Source: Candidatus Brocadiia bacterium (GTDB lineage: Bacteria; Planctomycetota; PUPC01; DSUN01). From it: 23,763 bases of DNA. Below the pieces are notes generated by a model. It saw nothing but the letters and a program-made list of their open reading frames with translations. It was not told the origin of the DNA and did no database searches. Below are positions 7,572 through 15,792 of this stretch, piece by piece; within the stretch, counting starts at the first letter, position 1; each line of letters opens with the position of its first letter. The stretch spans positions 1 through 23,763 of the forward strand of contig JADHXT010000009.1 in the NCBI GenBank assembly GCA_016782825.1. The letters are read 5' to 3'. A program made the translations under genes and the position numbers.

Positions 7572-9508
7572 TTCGTCTCCAACGTCTTGAGTGCCTGGTC
7601 GAGGGAGAAGCGCACGTACATGGCGTGCTGTCCCTTCTGCTTTCGTGCGGCGGCGAGTGCGGCCCGCATGGCCGGCAGGGCAGGGCGGGCCGCGGGGCCG
7701 AGCAGCTCGAGCGCCCGAGCGGCGCGGACTCGGGCGTCGCTGTTCGGCTTCGCCAGTTCTTCCTGTAGCGGGGCCAGCGCCTCGGCCGCGTGGCCCAGGC
7801 CGGCAAGCGCGGCGGCGGCTTCGATGCGCACGCAGGCCGACGGGTCGCGGAGCGCGCGGCGGAGGGCTTCGGCCGCCGGCCTGGCGGCCCCGCCGGCGGC
7901 GTGCAGCCCCACGGTGGCCCAGTAGCGCACGGCGGCATCGGGGTCGCCGAGCAGCGCCGTCTGCGGGGGCACCGCCGCCGGCCCGCGGCCCACGAGGTCG
8001 GCGGCGGCCACGATGCGCTGCTGGGGATACTTCGCCTCGTCGCGCGCGAGGGCGTAGGGCGTGGTGCCGGCGCAGCGGAGCGCGGCATCGGCCTCAGGCA
8101 GGAAGCCCACGTCGCGGGTGTCGGCGATCCACTGGCGGAGCGCCTGCCGCAGGCGGTCGAGCGCGGGCCTGTGCTCGGGCGAGTCGGCGAGGTTGCGTAC
8201 CTGGTGGGGGTCGGCCTGGGTGTCGTAGAGTTCCTCGATGGGCCGCCGCGGGCCGGCGTAGGCCCTCTGTGCGGCGTCGAGGGTGCCTTCGGCGGCCACG
8301 CGCCGGATGTCGTGGCGGATCTCGCCGAGGTCGGAGTAGTAGCTCGGCTGGTTGTAGGAGAGGTGGGGCATGTAGTTGCGGACGTAGAGGATGCGGCCGT
8401 CGCGGACGCAGCGGGCCACATCGTAGGCCTCGTCCACGCGGTCGCGGGCGCCGAAGATGTACTGGCGGGGCTTGCCCGCGGCGGCACCCAGGAAGGGCAC
8501 GCCCTGCAGGTAGCCGGGGAGGGGGAGGCCGGCGAGGCCGAGCACGGTGGGCGCAAAGTCCACGAAGCTCACCAGGCGGTCGGTCGTCTCGCCGGGTGCG
8601 GCGGGAGCCAGGTGCCGCCACTTGGCGGGGAAGCGGACGAGCAGCGGCACGTGGAGGCCGCTGTCGAGGATGAGGCGCTTGTGGCGGGGCAGGCCCGCGC
8701 CGTGGTCGGAGTAGAAGAACACGATGGTATCGTCGGCCAAGCCGTCGGCGTCGAGCTGCGCCAGCAGCGCGCCCACCTGTTTGTCCATGGCGGTGATGCA
8801 GTCGTAGTAGCGGGCCACGGTGCGGCGCACGATGGGCGTGTCGGGGTAGTAGGGCGGCACGGGGGCCTTGGCCGGGTCGTGGCGCTCGTCGGGCGCGAGG
8901 TGCTCTCGCACCTGGGCCTGGAACTGCTTGTAGGGCCACACCATCGAGCGCGACTGGTGGGTGACGGTGTGGTTGAACACGCAGAAGAACGGCTCCCCGC
9001 GCTTGCGGCGCCGCCAGTGGGCCTTGCCGCCCTGGACGGTCCACGATTCCTTGATGAGGCGGCCGATGTCGCTCGTGTTGTAGTCGGTCTTCGTGCGGTT
9101 GGAGGTGAAGTAGCCCGCGGCGCGGAGGTACGACGGGAAGCCCGTGATGTGCTTCGGGATGGGGAAGCTGGAGCGGAGGTTCTGCGTGCCGAGGCTCGTG
9201 GCGTAGACGCCGGTGATGAGGCACGAGCGGGCGGGCGAGCACACCGAGGCCGTGGCGTAGGCGTGGGTGTAGCGCACGCTCTGGGCGGCCAGGCGGTCGA
9301 GGTGGGGAGTGTGGGCGTAGGCATCGCCGGTGCAGCCCAGGTTGGGGCTCATGTCCTCGCAGGTGACCCACAGGATGTTGGGGCGAGGGGGCGCGGGAGG
9401 TGGCGTGGCCGAGAAGGCCCGGCGCGCCGCGGCACCGGCTGCGACGGACACGAGGCCGGCACGGCGCAGAAAACGCCGCCGAGTGGACGTGGGAAGCGGG
9501 TGGCTCAT
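7568..9508 (-). CDS. Tat-exported sulfatase with C-terminal HEAT-like repeats
   Basis: This 646-residue sulfatase begins with a twin-arginine signal (TRRRFLRRAG at 9-18). The metal-binding segment is CEDMSPNLG (50-58), and the activation motif is SVCSPARS with Cys90 as the formylglycine precursor. FFYSDHGAGLP, a further metal-site block, lies in the middle. The typical C-terminal sulfatase segment (IEELYDTQADPHQVRNLAD) follows. After about residue 515 there are three or four alanine-rich helical repeats, for example ALRDPSACVRIEAAAALAGL, of the HEAT type, and these extend to the end. In the family HEAT repeats serve as binding scaffolds; here they may hold substrate or a partner. The ATG at 9508 has AGGAG seven bases upstream. 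The gene is first in a two-gene unit, coupled to the hydrolase at 5571-7571. Confidence 0.93.
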   Translation of the reverse strand: MSHPLPTSTRRRFLRRAGLVSVAAGAAARRAFSATPPPAPPRPNILWVTCEDMSPNLGCTGDAYAHTPHLDRLAAQSVRYTHAYATASVCSPARSCLITGVYATSLGTQNLRSSFPIPKHITGFPSYLRAAGYFTSNRTKTDYNTSDIGRLIKESWTVQGGKAHWRRRKRGEPFFCVFNHTVTHQSRSMVWPYKQFQAQVREHLAPDERHDPAKAPVPPYYPDTPIVRRTVARYYDCITAMDKQVGALLAQLDADGLADDTIVFFYSDHGAGLPRHKRLILDSGLHVPLLVRFPAKWRHLAPAAPGETTDRLVSFVDFAPTVLGLAGLPLPGYLQGVPFLGAAAGKPRQYIFGARDRVDEAYDVARCVRDGRILYVRNYMPHLSYNQPSYYSDLGEIRHDIRRVAAEGTLDAAQRAYAGPRRPIEELYDTQADPHQVRNLADSPEHRPALDRLRQALRQWIADTRDVGFLPEADAALRCAGTTPYALARDEAKYPQQRIVAAADLVGRGPAAVPPQTALLGDPDAAVRYWATVGLHAAGGAARPAAEALRRALRDPSACVRIEAAAALAGLGHAAEALAPLQEELAKPNSDARVRAARALELLGPAARPALPAMRAALAAARKQKGQHAMYVRFSLDQALKTLETK

Positions 9509-9553
9509 GCGGGTGCTCCTGTGGCTGCCGTGGGGGTGCCATGCGGTGCGTGG

Positions 9554-9582
9554 AGTCTACGCGGCGCGACGCAGGGGATCAA
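9554..9582 (-). promoter_or_regulatory. Candidate promoter of the sulfatase-hydrolase unit
   Basis: On the minus strand TTGATC (9582-9577) and TAGACT (9559-9554) are separated by 17 nt, each matching four of six consensus bases. Transcription would start near 9547, about 39 nt before the ATG at 9508. Confidence 0.4.
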
Positions 9583-9664
9583 GCCCATCGCAGAAAGCGC
9601 GGCTAAACAAGACACGCCAGCGGCCGATACTGGAACAGGAGAGGCCCGTCCAGGAGCGCCCGTT

Positions 9665-10918
9665 GTGACCCCACCCGCCTCGCCGCCGCAGCCGCTGTCC
9701 GTGCTGGTCTACCACGCCAGCCCCATGGACGCCCATCTGCTGTGGCTCAAGCTCGCAGGAATCGAGGGCTGGACCCCCGAGTGCTTCGCCTTCGAGGACG
9801 TGGACCAGGCGGCGGCGGCACTGGCCCGCCGCACGATGGACGCCGCGATCATCGACCACTCCGTGCCGCAGGCCGAGGCTCTGCGCGCGCTCGAGCGCTT
9901 CCGCGAAGCCGCCGACGCGCCCGTGCTGGTGCTCACGGCAAGCGACCACGAGCAGGCGGCCGTGGAAATGATGATGGCCGGCGCCGCCGACTGCATGCCC
10001 TGCCACGCCGTGTCGAGCAGCAGCCTTCAACGCGCCCTCACCAACGCCACCGAGCAGCACCGTCTGAGCCAAGCCATCCGCGAGTACCACACCGAGCTCG
10101 AACGGCGCCAGACCGAAGCACGGCGCACCATCCACACCCTGGCCCACGAGCTCAAGACGCCGCTCATGTCGGCACGCGAGCTACTCGCCGTGGTGCTCGA
10201 CGGCCTGGCCGGCCCGCTCGCGCCCCCGCAGGAGGAATACCTCGGCCTCGCCGTCGAAAGCTGCGACCAGCTCCACGCCTGCATCAACACCCTGCTCGAC
10301 GTGACCCGCCTCGAGACCGGCAAGCTCACCCTCCAGCGCCAGCCCACCCACCTGGCCGAGCTGACCGCCCGCTGGGTGGCCGCCATGGAGCCCCTGGCCG
10401 ACGAGAAGGGCATCCACCTGCGCCACGACGCCGAGCCCGGCCTCCCCCCGGCCGACGCCGACCAGACCCGCATCGCCCAGGTGGTGACCAACCTGCTGAG
10501 CAACGCCCTCAAGTTCACCCCCGCGGGCGGCGAGGTGACCCTCCGGGTGCACCGGCGCCGCGAGCACCCCGGCTGCCTCGTCGTGTCCATCCACGACACG
10601 GGACGCGGCATCCCGCATCCCCTGCTCAACCGCATCTTCGACCGCCTCTACCAGGCCCGCCCGAGCGACGACGCCGTCCTCGGGGGCGTGGGCATGGGCC
10701 TGAGCATCTGCAAGGAGCTCATCGCCCTCCACGGCGGCGACATCTGGGCAAAGAGCGCGTCCGGCCACGGCAGCACTTTCGCCTTCACCCTGCCCATCCA
10801 CGTGCCCGCAGCCCCACACGACGTACCGATGCAAAGGAACACCACCGATGAAGACCGTCCTGGTGGTCGAGGACGACAGGAAGATTTCGTTGGCGTTGGC
10901 CGTGCGGCTCAAGTCTAG
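9665..10918 (+). CDS. Histidine kinase with N-terminal degenerate receiver domain
   Basis: This is a 417-residue soluble sensor kinase with no membrane segment. Residues 11-125 look like a receiver domain: the acceptor-like Asp64 lies in AAIIDHSVP and a VLVLTAS strand follows. However, the acidic pair expected near the N-terminus reads VLVYHAS, and the conserved Lys position reads DCMPCHAV. A short coiled linker leads to the phosphoacceptor box HTLAHELKTP with His161. The ATP-binding domain shows an N box (TNLLSNALKF, 275-284), a G1 box (HDTGRGIP, 310-317), an F box (RIFDRLYQ) and a G2 box (GVGMGLSICK, 341-350). The GTG start at 9665 has AGGAG eight bases upstream, while longer extensions lack one. 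The last 24 codons lie inside the next gene in another frame, giving an unusually long 71-nt overlap. It most likely phosphorylates the regulator at 10848-11273. Confidence 0.88.
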   Translation: MTPPASPPQPLSVLVYHASPMDAHLLWLKLAGIEGWTPECFAFEDVDQAAAALARRTMDAAIIDHSVPQAEALRALERFREAADAPVLVLTASDHEQAAVEMMMAGAADCMPCHAVSSSSLQRALTNATEQHRLSQAIREYHTELERRQTEARRTIHTLAHELKTPLMSARELLAVVLDGLAGPLAPPQEEYLGLAVESCDQLHACINTLLDVTRLETGKLTLQRQPTHLAELTARWVAAMEPLADEKGIHLRHDAEPGLPPADADQTRIAQVVTNLLSNALKFTPAGGEVTLRVHRRREHPGCLVVSIHDTGRGIPHPLLNRIFDRLYQARPSDDAVLGGVGMGLSICKELIALHGGDIWAKSASGHGSTFAFTLPIHVPAAPHDVPMQRNTTDEDRPGGRGRQEDFVGVGRAAQV

Positions 10919-11273
10919 CGGCTACCGCGTCCTCGCCGCCTACGACGCCCTGGCCGGCCTCACCCTGGCCGCTCGCCACGAGCCCGACCTCGTGGTGCTG
11001 GACATCGCCATGCCCGCCGGCGACGGCCTGGACGTGGCCGAGAAAATCCAGAACCGCAACAACACCGTGGGCACGCCCATGATCATCATCACCGCCAGCC
11101 GCGAGCCGGGCTTGAAGGAGAGGGCGACGGAGCTGGGCGCCGTGGCCTACTTCGAGAAGCCCTTCCGCGCCAGCAACTTTCTCGCCGCCGTCCGCTACGC
11201 GCTCCGCGAGGAGGCGCCCAACGACGCCGTCGCCCACCGCACCACGCCCGAGCCCATCCGCGGCGCCAGCTAG
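10848..11273 (+). CDS. Single-domain response regulator (CheY-like receiver)
   Basis: This 141-residue protein is a stand-alone receiver domain with a short tail. The full acidic pocket is present: E8, D9 and D10 in VVEDD, phosphoacceptor Asp52 in VVLDIAMP, Thr82 in IITAS, and Lys104 in YFEKPF. After about residue 121 there is only a short, probably disordered tail and no DNA-binding or enzymatic output domain, so it should act by protein contact or as a phosphate relay. The ATG at 10848 has AAGGA nine bases upstream. It begins 71 nt before the kinase gene ends and so is probably co-expressed and cognate. Its stop is only 16 nt from the stop of the convergent exonuclease gene, and no terminator is visible in that gap. 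Confidence 0.92.
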   Translation: MKTVLVVEDDRKISLALAVRLKSSGYRVLAAYDALAGLTLAARHEPDLVVLDIAMPAGDGLDVAEKIQNRNNTVGTPMIIITASREPGLKERATELGAVAYFEKPFRASNFLAAVRYALREEAPNDAVAHRTTPEPIRGAS

Positions 11274-11289
11274 CTCACCGACCCTGTGC

Positions 11290-12060
11290 TCATACGTCGA
11301 ACACGGCCACCACGGGCGCGTGGTCGGAGGGCTTGCTGCCCTTGCGCTCGTCGCGGTCCACCTCGGCCGCGGTGCAGCATGCCGCCAGGGGCGCCGTGGC
11401 GAAGAGGTAGTCGAGCCGCAGGCCGTTGCCCTTGGGGAAGCCGAGCCTGCGGTAGTCCCACCACGAGTAGACGCCGCCGTCGGGGTGGTGCTGGCGATGC
11501 ACGTCGGCGAGGCCCCAGCCGAGCACCTGCTCCAGCGCGTCCCGCACCGTCTCGTGGCACAGCACGCTGCCGGCCCACTCGTCGGGGCGGGCCACGTCGG
11601 TGTCGTCGCGGGCCACATTGAAGTCGCCGCACAACACCAGCGGCTGCGCCGGCTCGAAGCGCCGCTCGAGGTGCTGCCGCAGCCGGGCCAGCCACGCCAG
11701 CTTGTAGTCGTACTTGTCCGAGCCCACCTCGCTGCCGTTGGGCACGTAGGCGCTGAGCACCGTCACGCCGCCCACGTCGGCCGCGGCCAGGCGCGCCTGC
11801 GGGTCGGCGACGCCGTCGCCCAGGCCGAAGACCACGTCGCGCGGCTCGGCGCGGCTGAGGATGGCCACGCCGTTGTAGGTCTTCTGGCCGTGCACCACGC
11901 AGTGGTAGCCGGCCTCGGTGAGCGGCTCGTAGGGGAACTTCTTCTCCTCGGTCTTCAGCTCCTGGAGACACGCCACGTCGGGCTGTGCCTTGGCGAGCCA
12001 CGCCACCAGGCGGTCGAGCCGCGCGCGGACGGAGTTGACGTTCCACGTGGCGATGCGCAT
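11290..12060 (-). CDS. xthA: Exodeoxyribonuclease III (AP endonuclease, base excision repair)
   Basis: This 256-residue protein matches exonuclease III closely in length and motif order. It incises DNA at abasic sites and trims 3' blocks. Visible residues are Asn8 in TWNVNS, Glu34 in LQELKTEE, Tyr105 in SAYVPNG, Asp146 and Asn148 in CGDFNVA, Asp217 in LRLDYL, and the closing SDHAPV with Asp246 and His247. No signal peptide is present, as expected for a cytoplasmic repair enzyme. The ATG at 12060 shares one base with the stop of the upstream oxidoreductase (TGATG), so translation is probably coupled. Being last in an operon of exported carbohydrate-related genes is an odd setting for a DNA repair gene. 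Confidence 0.95.
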   Translation of the reverse strand: MRIATWNVNSVRARLDRLVAWLAKAQPDVACLQELKTEEKKFPYEPLTEAGYHCVVHGQKTYNGVAILSRAEPRDVVFGLGDGVADPQARLAAADVGGVTVLSAYVPNGSEVGSDKYDYKLAWLARLRQHLERRFEPAQPLVLCGDFNVARDDTDVARPDEWAGSVLCHETVRDALEQVLGWGLADVHRQHHPDGGVYSWWDYRRLGFPKGNGLRLDYLFATAPLAACCTAAEVDRDERKGSKPSDHAPVVAVFDV

Positions 12061-13394
12061 CAGAACTTCCTCACCTCGGATTGCACGAAGCGGTTGGCCT
12101 CGGGGATGTTGGTGCACTTCATGTTCGGCCCGTCCCACAGGAGGCGCACGGTGCGGCCGTTCTGCTTCTGGAGGGCGCTGGTGCGGAGGGCCACGTTGCC
12201 GAGCTGGACGATCTCGGCGAGGGGGCCGGCGTGGTCGAAGTTGGCGCCGGCCGCGGGGCCGCCCTTGCAGGCGGCGAGCCATTCCTTGTAGTGGCCGATG
12301 GAGCGGGGGAGGGTCTTGGGCGGCCGCTTGTAGGCTTTCATTCGGGCCTCGGGGATGAGACGGGGGCTGCGGCAGTAGCAGCCGCAGATGATGGTGCCCT
12401 TGTCGCCCACGAAGATGCACCCCTCGTTGTCGCCCATGCGGCGCCAGTGTTCCAGCTCGCGCGGCCGGGGCGGCATGATGCCGCCGTCGTACCAGGTGAG
12501 CTTCACCGGCGGCAGGTCGCCTCGGGCGGGGAAGTCGTAGTAGATGATGGAGGCCAGCGGGCCGGTCTCTTCGGTAAGGCGCGTGGGGTAGGCCTCCACG
12601 CTGGTGGGATAGCCGAGCTGAAGCGCGGCGAAGGGGTGGTTGAGCACGTGGCAGCCCATGTCGCCAAGGGAGCAGGACCCGAAGTCCCACCACCCGCGCC
12701 ACACGAAAGGCAGGTAGGCGGGGTGGTAGGGGCGCAGGGGCGCGGTGCCCAACCACAGGTTCCAGTCGAGGGTCTTCGGCACGGGCGGCTTATCGGCGGG
12801 TCGGCCGATGCCCTGGGGCCACACGGGCTTGTTGGTCCAGGCGTGCACCTCGCGCACGGGGCCGATGACACCGTCGGCGAGCCACTCGCGCAGCAGGCGG
12901 AGGCCCTCGAAGGAGTTGCCCTGGATGCCCATCTGGGTGGCCACCTTGGCCTGGCGTGCGGCGAGGGTGAGCTGGCGTGCCTCGGCGATGGTGTGGGCGA
13001 GGGGCTTCTGCACGAAGGCGTGCTTGCCCATGCCGATGGCCTTCATGGCCGCGGGGAAGTGGGTGTGGTCGGGGGTGCTCACGGTGACGGCGTCGATCTG
13101 CTTGTCCATCGCGTCGAGCATCCGGCGGTAGTCCTTGAACTTTTGCACGCGGCTCAGGCGCTTGAAGGTGTCGGCGGCGCGGGTCTCGTCCACGTCGCAG
13201 AGGGCCACGATGTTCTCGCTCTCCACGGAGCGCACGTCGTTGGCGCCCATGCCGCCGCAGCCGATGCAGGCCACGTCGAGCTTGTCGCTGGGCGCCGTGG
13301 CGCCCTTGCCCAGCACGTGGCGCGACACCACGAGCGCCGCCGCTGTGGCCGTGCCCCGTGCGAATGTGCGCCGGGAGATTCCCTTGTCGCTCAC
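12060..13394 (-). CDS. Tat-exported Gfo/Idh/MocA family oxidoreductase
   Basis: This 444-residue NAD(P)-dependent sugar oxidoreductase-like protein carries a twin-arginine signal (SRRTFARG, 7-14). The Rossmann motif is IGCGGMG (44-50), and the acidic residue after the second strand lies in ALCDVDE. STPDHTH (106-112) follows, and then QKPLAH (129-134) where the classical family has EKP. The C-terminal domain includes GDMGCH (244-249) with a His near the active site. From memory, QKP together with a Tat signal is common among planctomycete members, so this marks a subgroup rather than damage. Export with a folded cofactor is the usual explanation of the Tat signal. The start is GTG at 13394 with AAGGAG seven bases upstream. 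It lies 28 nt after the DUF4838 gene and overlaps xthA by one base. The substrate is unknown. Confidence 0.92.
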   Translation of the reverse strand: MSDKGISRRTFARGTATAAALVVSRHVLGKGATAPSDKLDVACIGCGGMGANDVRSVESENIVALCDVDETRAADTFKRLSRVQKFKDYRRMLDAMDKQIDAVTVSTPDHTHFPAAMKAIGMGKHAFVQKPLAHTIAEARQLTLAARQAKVATQMGIQGNSFEGLRLLREWLADGVIGPVREVHAWTNKPVWPQGIGRPADKPPVPKTLDWNLWLGTAPLRPYHPAYLPFVWRGWWDFGSCSLGDMGCHVLNHPFAALQLGYPTSVEAYPTRLTEETGPLASIIYYDFPARGDLPPVKLTWYDGGIMPPRPRELEHWRRMGDNEGCIFVGDKGTIICGCYCRSPRLIPEARMKAYKRPPKTLPRSIGHYKEWLAACKGGPAAGANFDHAGPLAEIVQLGNVALRTSALQKQNGRTVRLLWDGPNMKCTNIPEANRFVQSEVRKF

Positions 13395-13422
13395 ACTGTG
13401 TCTCCTTGCCGAACAGGCATCG

Positions 13423-15765
13423 TCACTTGGCTTTCGTCAGCACCACCCGCTCCACGCAGATGGCGTTTTTCTCATCGGCCTTCCCGTGAGGAAAGCCGGG
13501 GCCTTCAAGCTTGATGCGCGCCCACACGTCGAACCGCTGGCCGGGCCGCTCGGGGTCCACCACGTTGTCCACGTCCACCTGGATGATCCAGCTCCAGAAG
13601 AAGTACACGTAGTCGGTGGGGCGGATGCGGAAGGTGCCGAGCTTGTACCAGTGGTAGCCGGGGCCGGGCACGTCGCCGGGCTTGATGACGCCGCCGCCGC
13701 TGCCCTGCTTCTGGGCCACGTTGTAGAGGCCCCAGGGCATGGGGAGCTTGTAGGAGCGGCCGCGGTCGGCCTTGGGGTCGCGGAAGAGATTGGCGTCGAC
13801 TTCGAGGCGGTTGGTGATGCCGCTCTCGGCGTCAGCGGCAGGGATGCGCTTCACGAGGTCCTGCCAGTTCCGCGTCTCGTCGGCGGTGAACTGGAACACG
13901 TCGGCCGGCGGCAAGGCGGCGAACTTCCTGGGCACCGGCACGTAGGCGAGGCGGGCGAGAAGGAAGTCCACCTCCTTGTCGGCCTTGGCCTTCTCGCCGG
14001 CGCGCTGGCCCGGCGGCAGGCGGAGGTCGGCCTGGGCGTGCCACGTCGTGCGGCAGCGTTCGGCGATGGCCTTGCGGTCGAGGGGCATCTGCTCCAGCTT
14101 GCCGCCGTCGCGGACCCATTGCTTGACAAGCTGCGGGTAGAGCACCACGCTGGCGCGGTCGAGCGGCAGGCGGGCGTGGCGCACGCGACGGAGGAGGGTG
14201 GCGTCGGCGGCGACGGCTTTCTCGGCCTTGTCGAAGATGCCCTGTGCAATGCGGATGAAGGGCAGGTCGAGGTAGCGGTACTGGCGCGGCGAGGCGCCCA
14301 TGCTCAGGTGGCTGGGCTTCGCTTCGGCCGCGGTTTCGAGCGCGGCCAGGTAGCGGCGCACGTGGGGGGCCGCGGGGCCGTAGAAGCCGTCGGTGAAGGT
14401 GCGGACGAGCGCCGGCACATCGCCGTAGGGGTCCTCCAGCAGCTTGATCATCATCCACACTTTGAGGTCGCGAAGGTCGGCGAGGATGGGATACTCGTGC
14501 TCGGTGAAGACGCCGGTGACGTTGTGCTCGGCGTAGAAGCGGTAGTCGGGCGCGTAGGTGTGGACGGTGGGCAGCGGGAGGCCGTAGTAGGGGGCGTAGG
14601 TGACGGCGTAGTCCCAGACGCGGAGGTTTTTCGCCACCTTGGCCCATCGGGCGACGTGCTCGCGGAAGGCCGTGTTCTCGTCGTGGGTGATGGGACGGGT
14701 GAAGTTGCTGCCCGTGTCGCACAGGCGGATGACAATGTTGTCGCGGGGGCGGAGGGTCTTGGGCGGCGCCTGGGTCTGGAAGTAGGCGAGGGTGCCGATG
14801 AGCACGTCGGGGTAGTCGGTGCGGATGGCGTCGGCCATGTGGTTGAGGAAGTCGAAGAGCGGCCCTGACTCGCCGCCCTCGCGGCGGGCGATGGCCTGGC
14901 AGGTGGGACACTCGCAGAAGCCGCCCCAGTCGTTCTGCGACAGCTCGAACACGCGCGGCGGCGCGGTACCCTCCTTGGCGGCCTTGGCGCGGGTCTGCTC
15001 GATGTAGGCGCGCAGCTTGCCGAGCATCGTCTTGCGCAACTCGACGTTGGTGAGGCAGAGCTGGCGGCGGTTGGCGTCGCGCTTGCCGCCGATCATCGAG
15101 AACCACTCGGGGTGCTCGGCGAAGTATTGTTTCGGGGGGATGTACATGTAGAAGGTGTGGACGTGGTAGGGCGGGCCGTAGCCGTCGTCGCCACCGAAGG
15201 CCGGGGCGATGCCGGCGTCGCCGTCGCGGTTGAGGCGGTTGCGTGCGGCGAAGCGGCCGCGGTCGCGGCCGTAGAGCATATAGATGTCGCGGTAGCGGAT
15301 GCGCGGCTTGCCGCGAAGAGTCAGCTCGCCGATGCCGAGCGTGGGCTTGCGGGGGACGTGTTCCTCCCACGGATTCCACCAGCGCACGCCGACCACGTCT
15401 TCGAGGAAGTGGTAGACGGCGTAGAGCGTGCCGCGGGGCCTGCCGCCGGTGAGGGTGAGCCGGCCGGGGGTGGTGCGGATGACCCATTCCTCGGGGCCGA
15501 GCTCGGCGGGGACCGTGCCGCCGACCTGGATGACCGGCCCTGCGACCCGCGCAAGCGCCGCGGGCACGGTGCGGAACTGGGCGCCCGTCACGAGGCCGAG
15601 GTAGTGCGCCAGCTCCTTTGCGGCGGTCTGTTCGGCCGGGGTGGGCTTGTCGACCACGAGGATGGTCGCGCGGGCCTTGCCGTCTTCGGCCAACGTCATT
15701 GCGGCCTGGGAGGCCGAGGCGAGAGCAACGGACAAGACCAGGATGTGTATCGGCCAGCGTGTCAT
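13423..15765 (-). CDS. Secreted DUF4838 protein with alpha-glucuronidase-like N-terminal domain
   Basis: This 780-residue protein has a signal peptide (about 1-21). The first part resembles the non-catalytic N-terminal domain shared by GH67 and GH20 enzymes (AAKELAHYLGLVTGA at 48-62, then GTLYAVYHFLEDVVGVRWW at 112-130). The middle is a DUF4838-type barrel-like region with the diagnostic motif NDWGGFCECPTC, giving C284, C286 and C289, possibly a metal site. A long helical segment follows, and the C-terminal ~150 residues look beta-rich and may be a carbohydrate-binding domain. DUF4838 proteins are abundant in planctomycetes and lentisphaerae and are thought to act on glycans, but I know of no firm activity. 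The ATG at 15765 has GGAG nine bases upstream. Neighbours are a GNAT gene 27 nt upstream and a Gfo/Idh gene 28 nt downstream. Confidence 0.88.
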   Translation of the reverse strand: MTRWPIHILVLSVALASASQAAMTLAEDGKARATILVVDKPTPAEQTAAKELAHYLGLVTGAQFRTVPAALARVAGPVIQVGGTVPAELGPEEWVIRTTPGRLTLTGGRPRGTLYAVYHFLEDVVGVRWWNPWEEHVPRKPTLGIGELTLRGKPRIRYRDIYMLYGRDRGRFAARNRLNRDGDAGIAPAFGGDDGYGPPYHVHTFYMYIPPKQYFAEHPEWFSMIGGKRDANRRQLCLTNVELRKTMLGKLRAYIEQTRAKAAKEGTAPPRVFELSQNDWGGFCECPTCQAIARREGGESGPLFDFLNHMADAIRTDYPDVLIGTLAYFQTQAPPKTLRPRDNIVIRLCDTGSNFTRPITHDENTAFREHVARWAKVAKNLRVWDYAVTYAPYYGLPLPTVHTYAPDYRFYAEHNVTGVFTEHEYPILADLRDLKVWMMIKLLEDPYGDVPALVRTFTDGFYGPAAPHVRRYLAALETAAEAKPSHLSMGASPRQYRYLDLPFIRIAQGIFDKAEKAVAADATLLRRVRHARLPLDRASVVLYPQLVKQWVRDGGKLEQMPLDRKAIAERCRTTWHAQADLRLPPGQRAGEKAKADKEVDFLLARLAYVPVPRKFAALPPADVFQFTADETRNWQDLVKRIPAADAESGITNRLEVDANLFRDPKADRGRSYKLPMPWGLYNVAQKQGSGGGVIKPGDVPGPGYHWYKLGTFRIRPTDYVYFFWSWIIQVDVDNVVDPERPGQRFDVWARIKLEGPGFPHGKADEKNAICVERVVLTKAK

Positions 15766-15792
15766 CGGCTTTTTCTCCAGGGCTGCGGCGTC

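Noticed and set aside
7790..9664. Long upstream extension of the kinase gene
   Set aside because: It runs antisense through the sulfatase gene. The kinase similarity and the AGGAG-GTG start at 9665 mark the real beginning.
11274..11289. Terminator between the converging response regulator and xthA genes
   Set aside because: The gap is only 16 nt and shows no hairpin or T-run.
12060..13394. QKP in place of EKP in the Gfo/Idh protein as a sign of lost activity
   Set aside because: QKP is, to my knowledge, common among Tat-exported planctomycete members, and the rest of the active-site motifs are intact.
13135..14868. 577-codon plus-strand open frame across the Gfo/Idh and DUF4838 genes
   Set aside because: It spans two well-supported minus-strand genes and their gap, and its composition is that of an antisense shadow.
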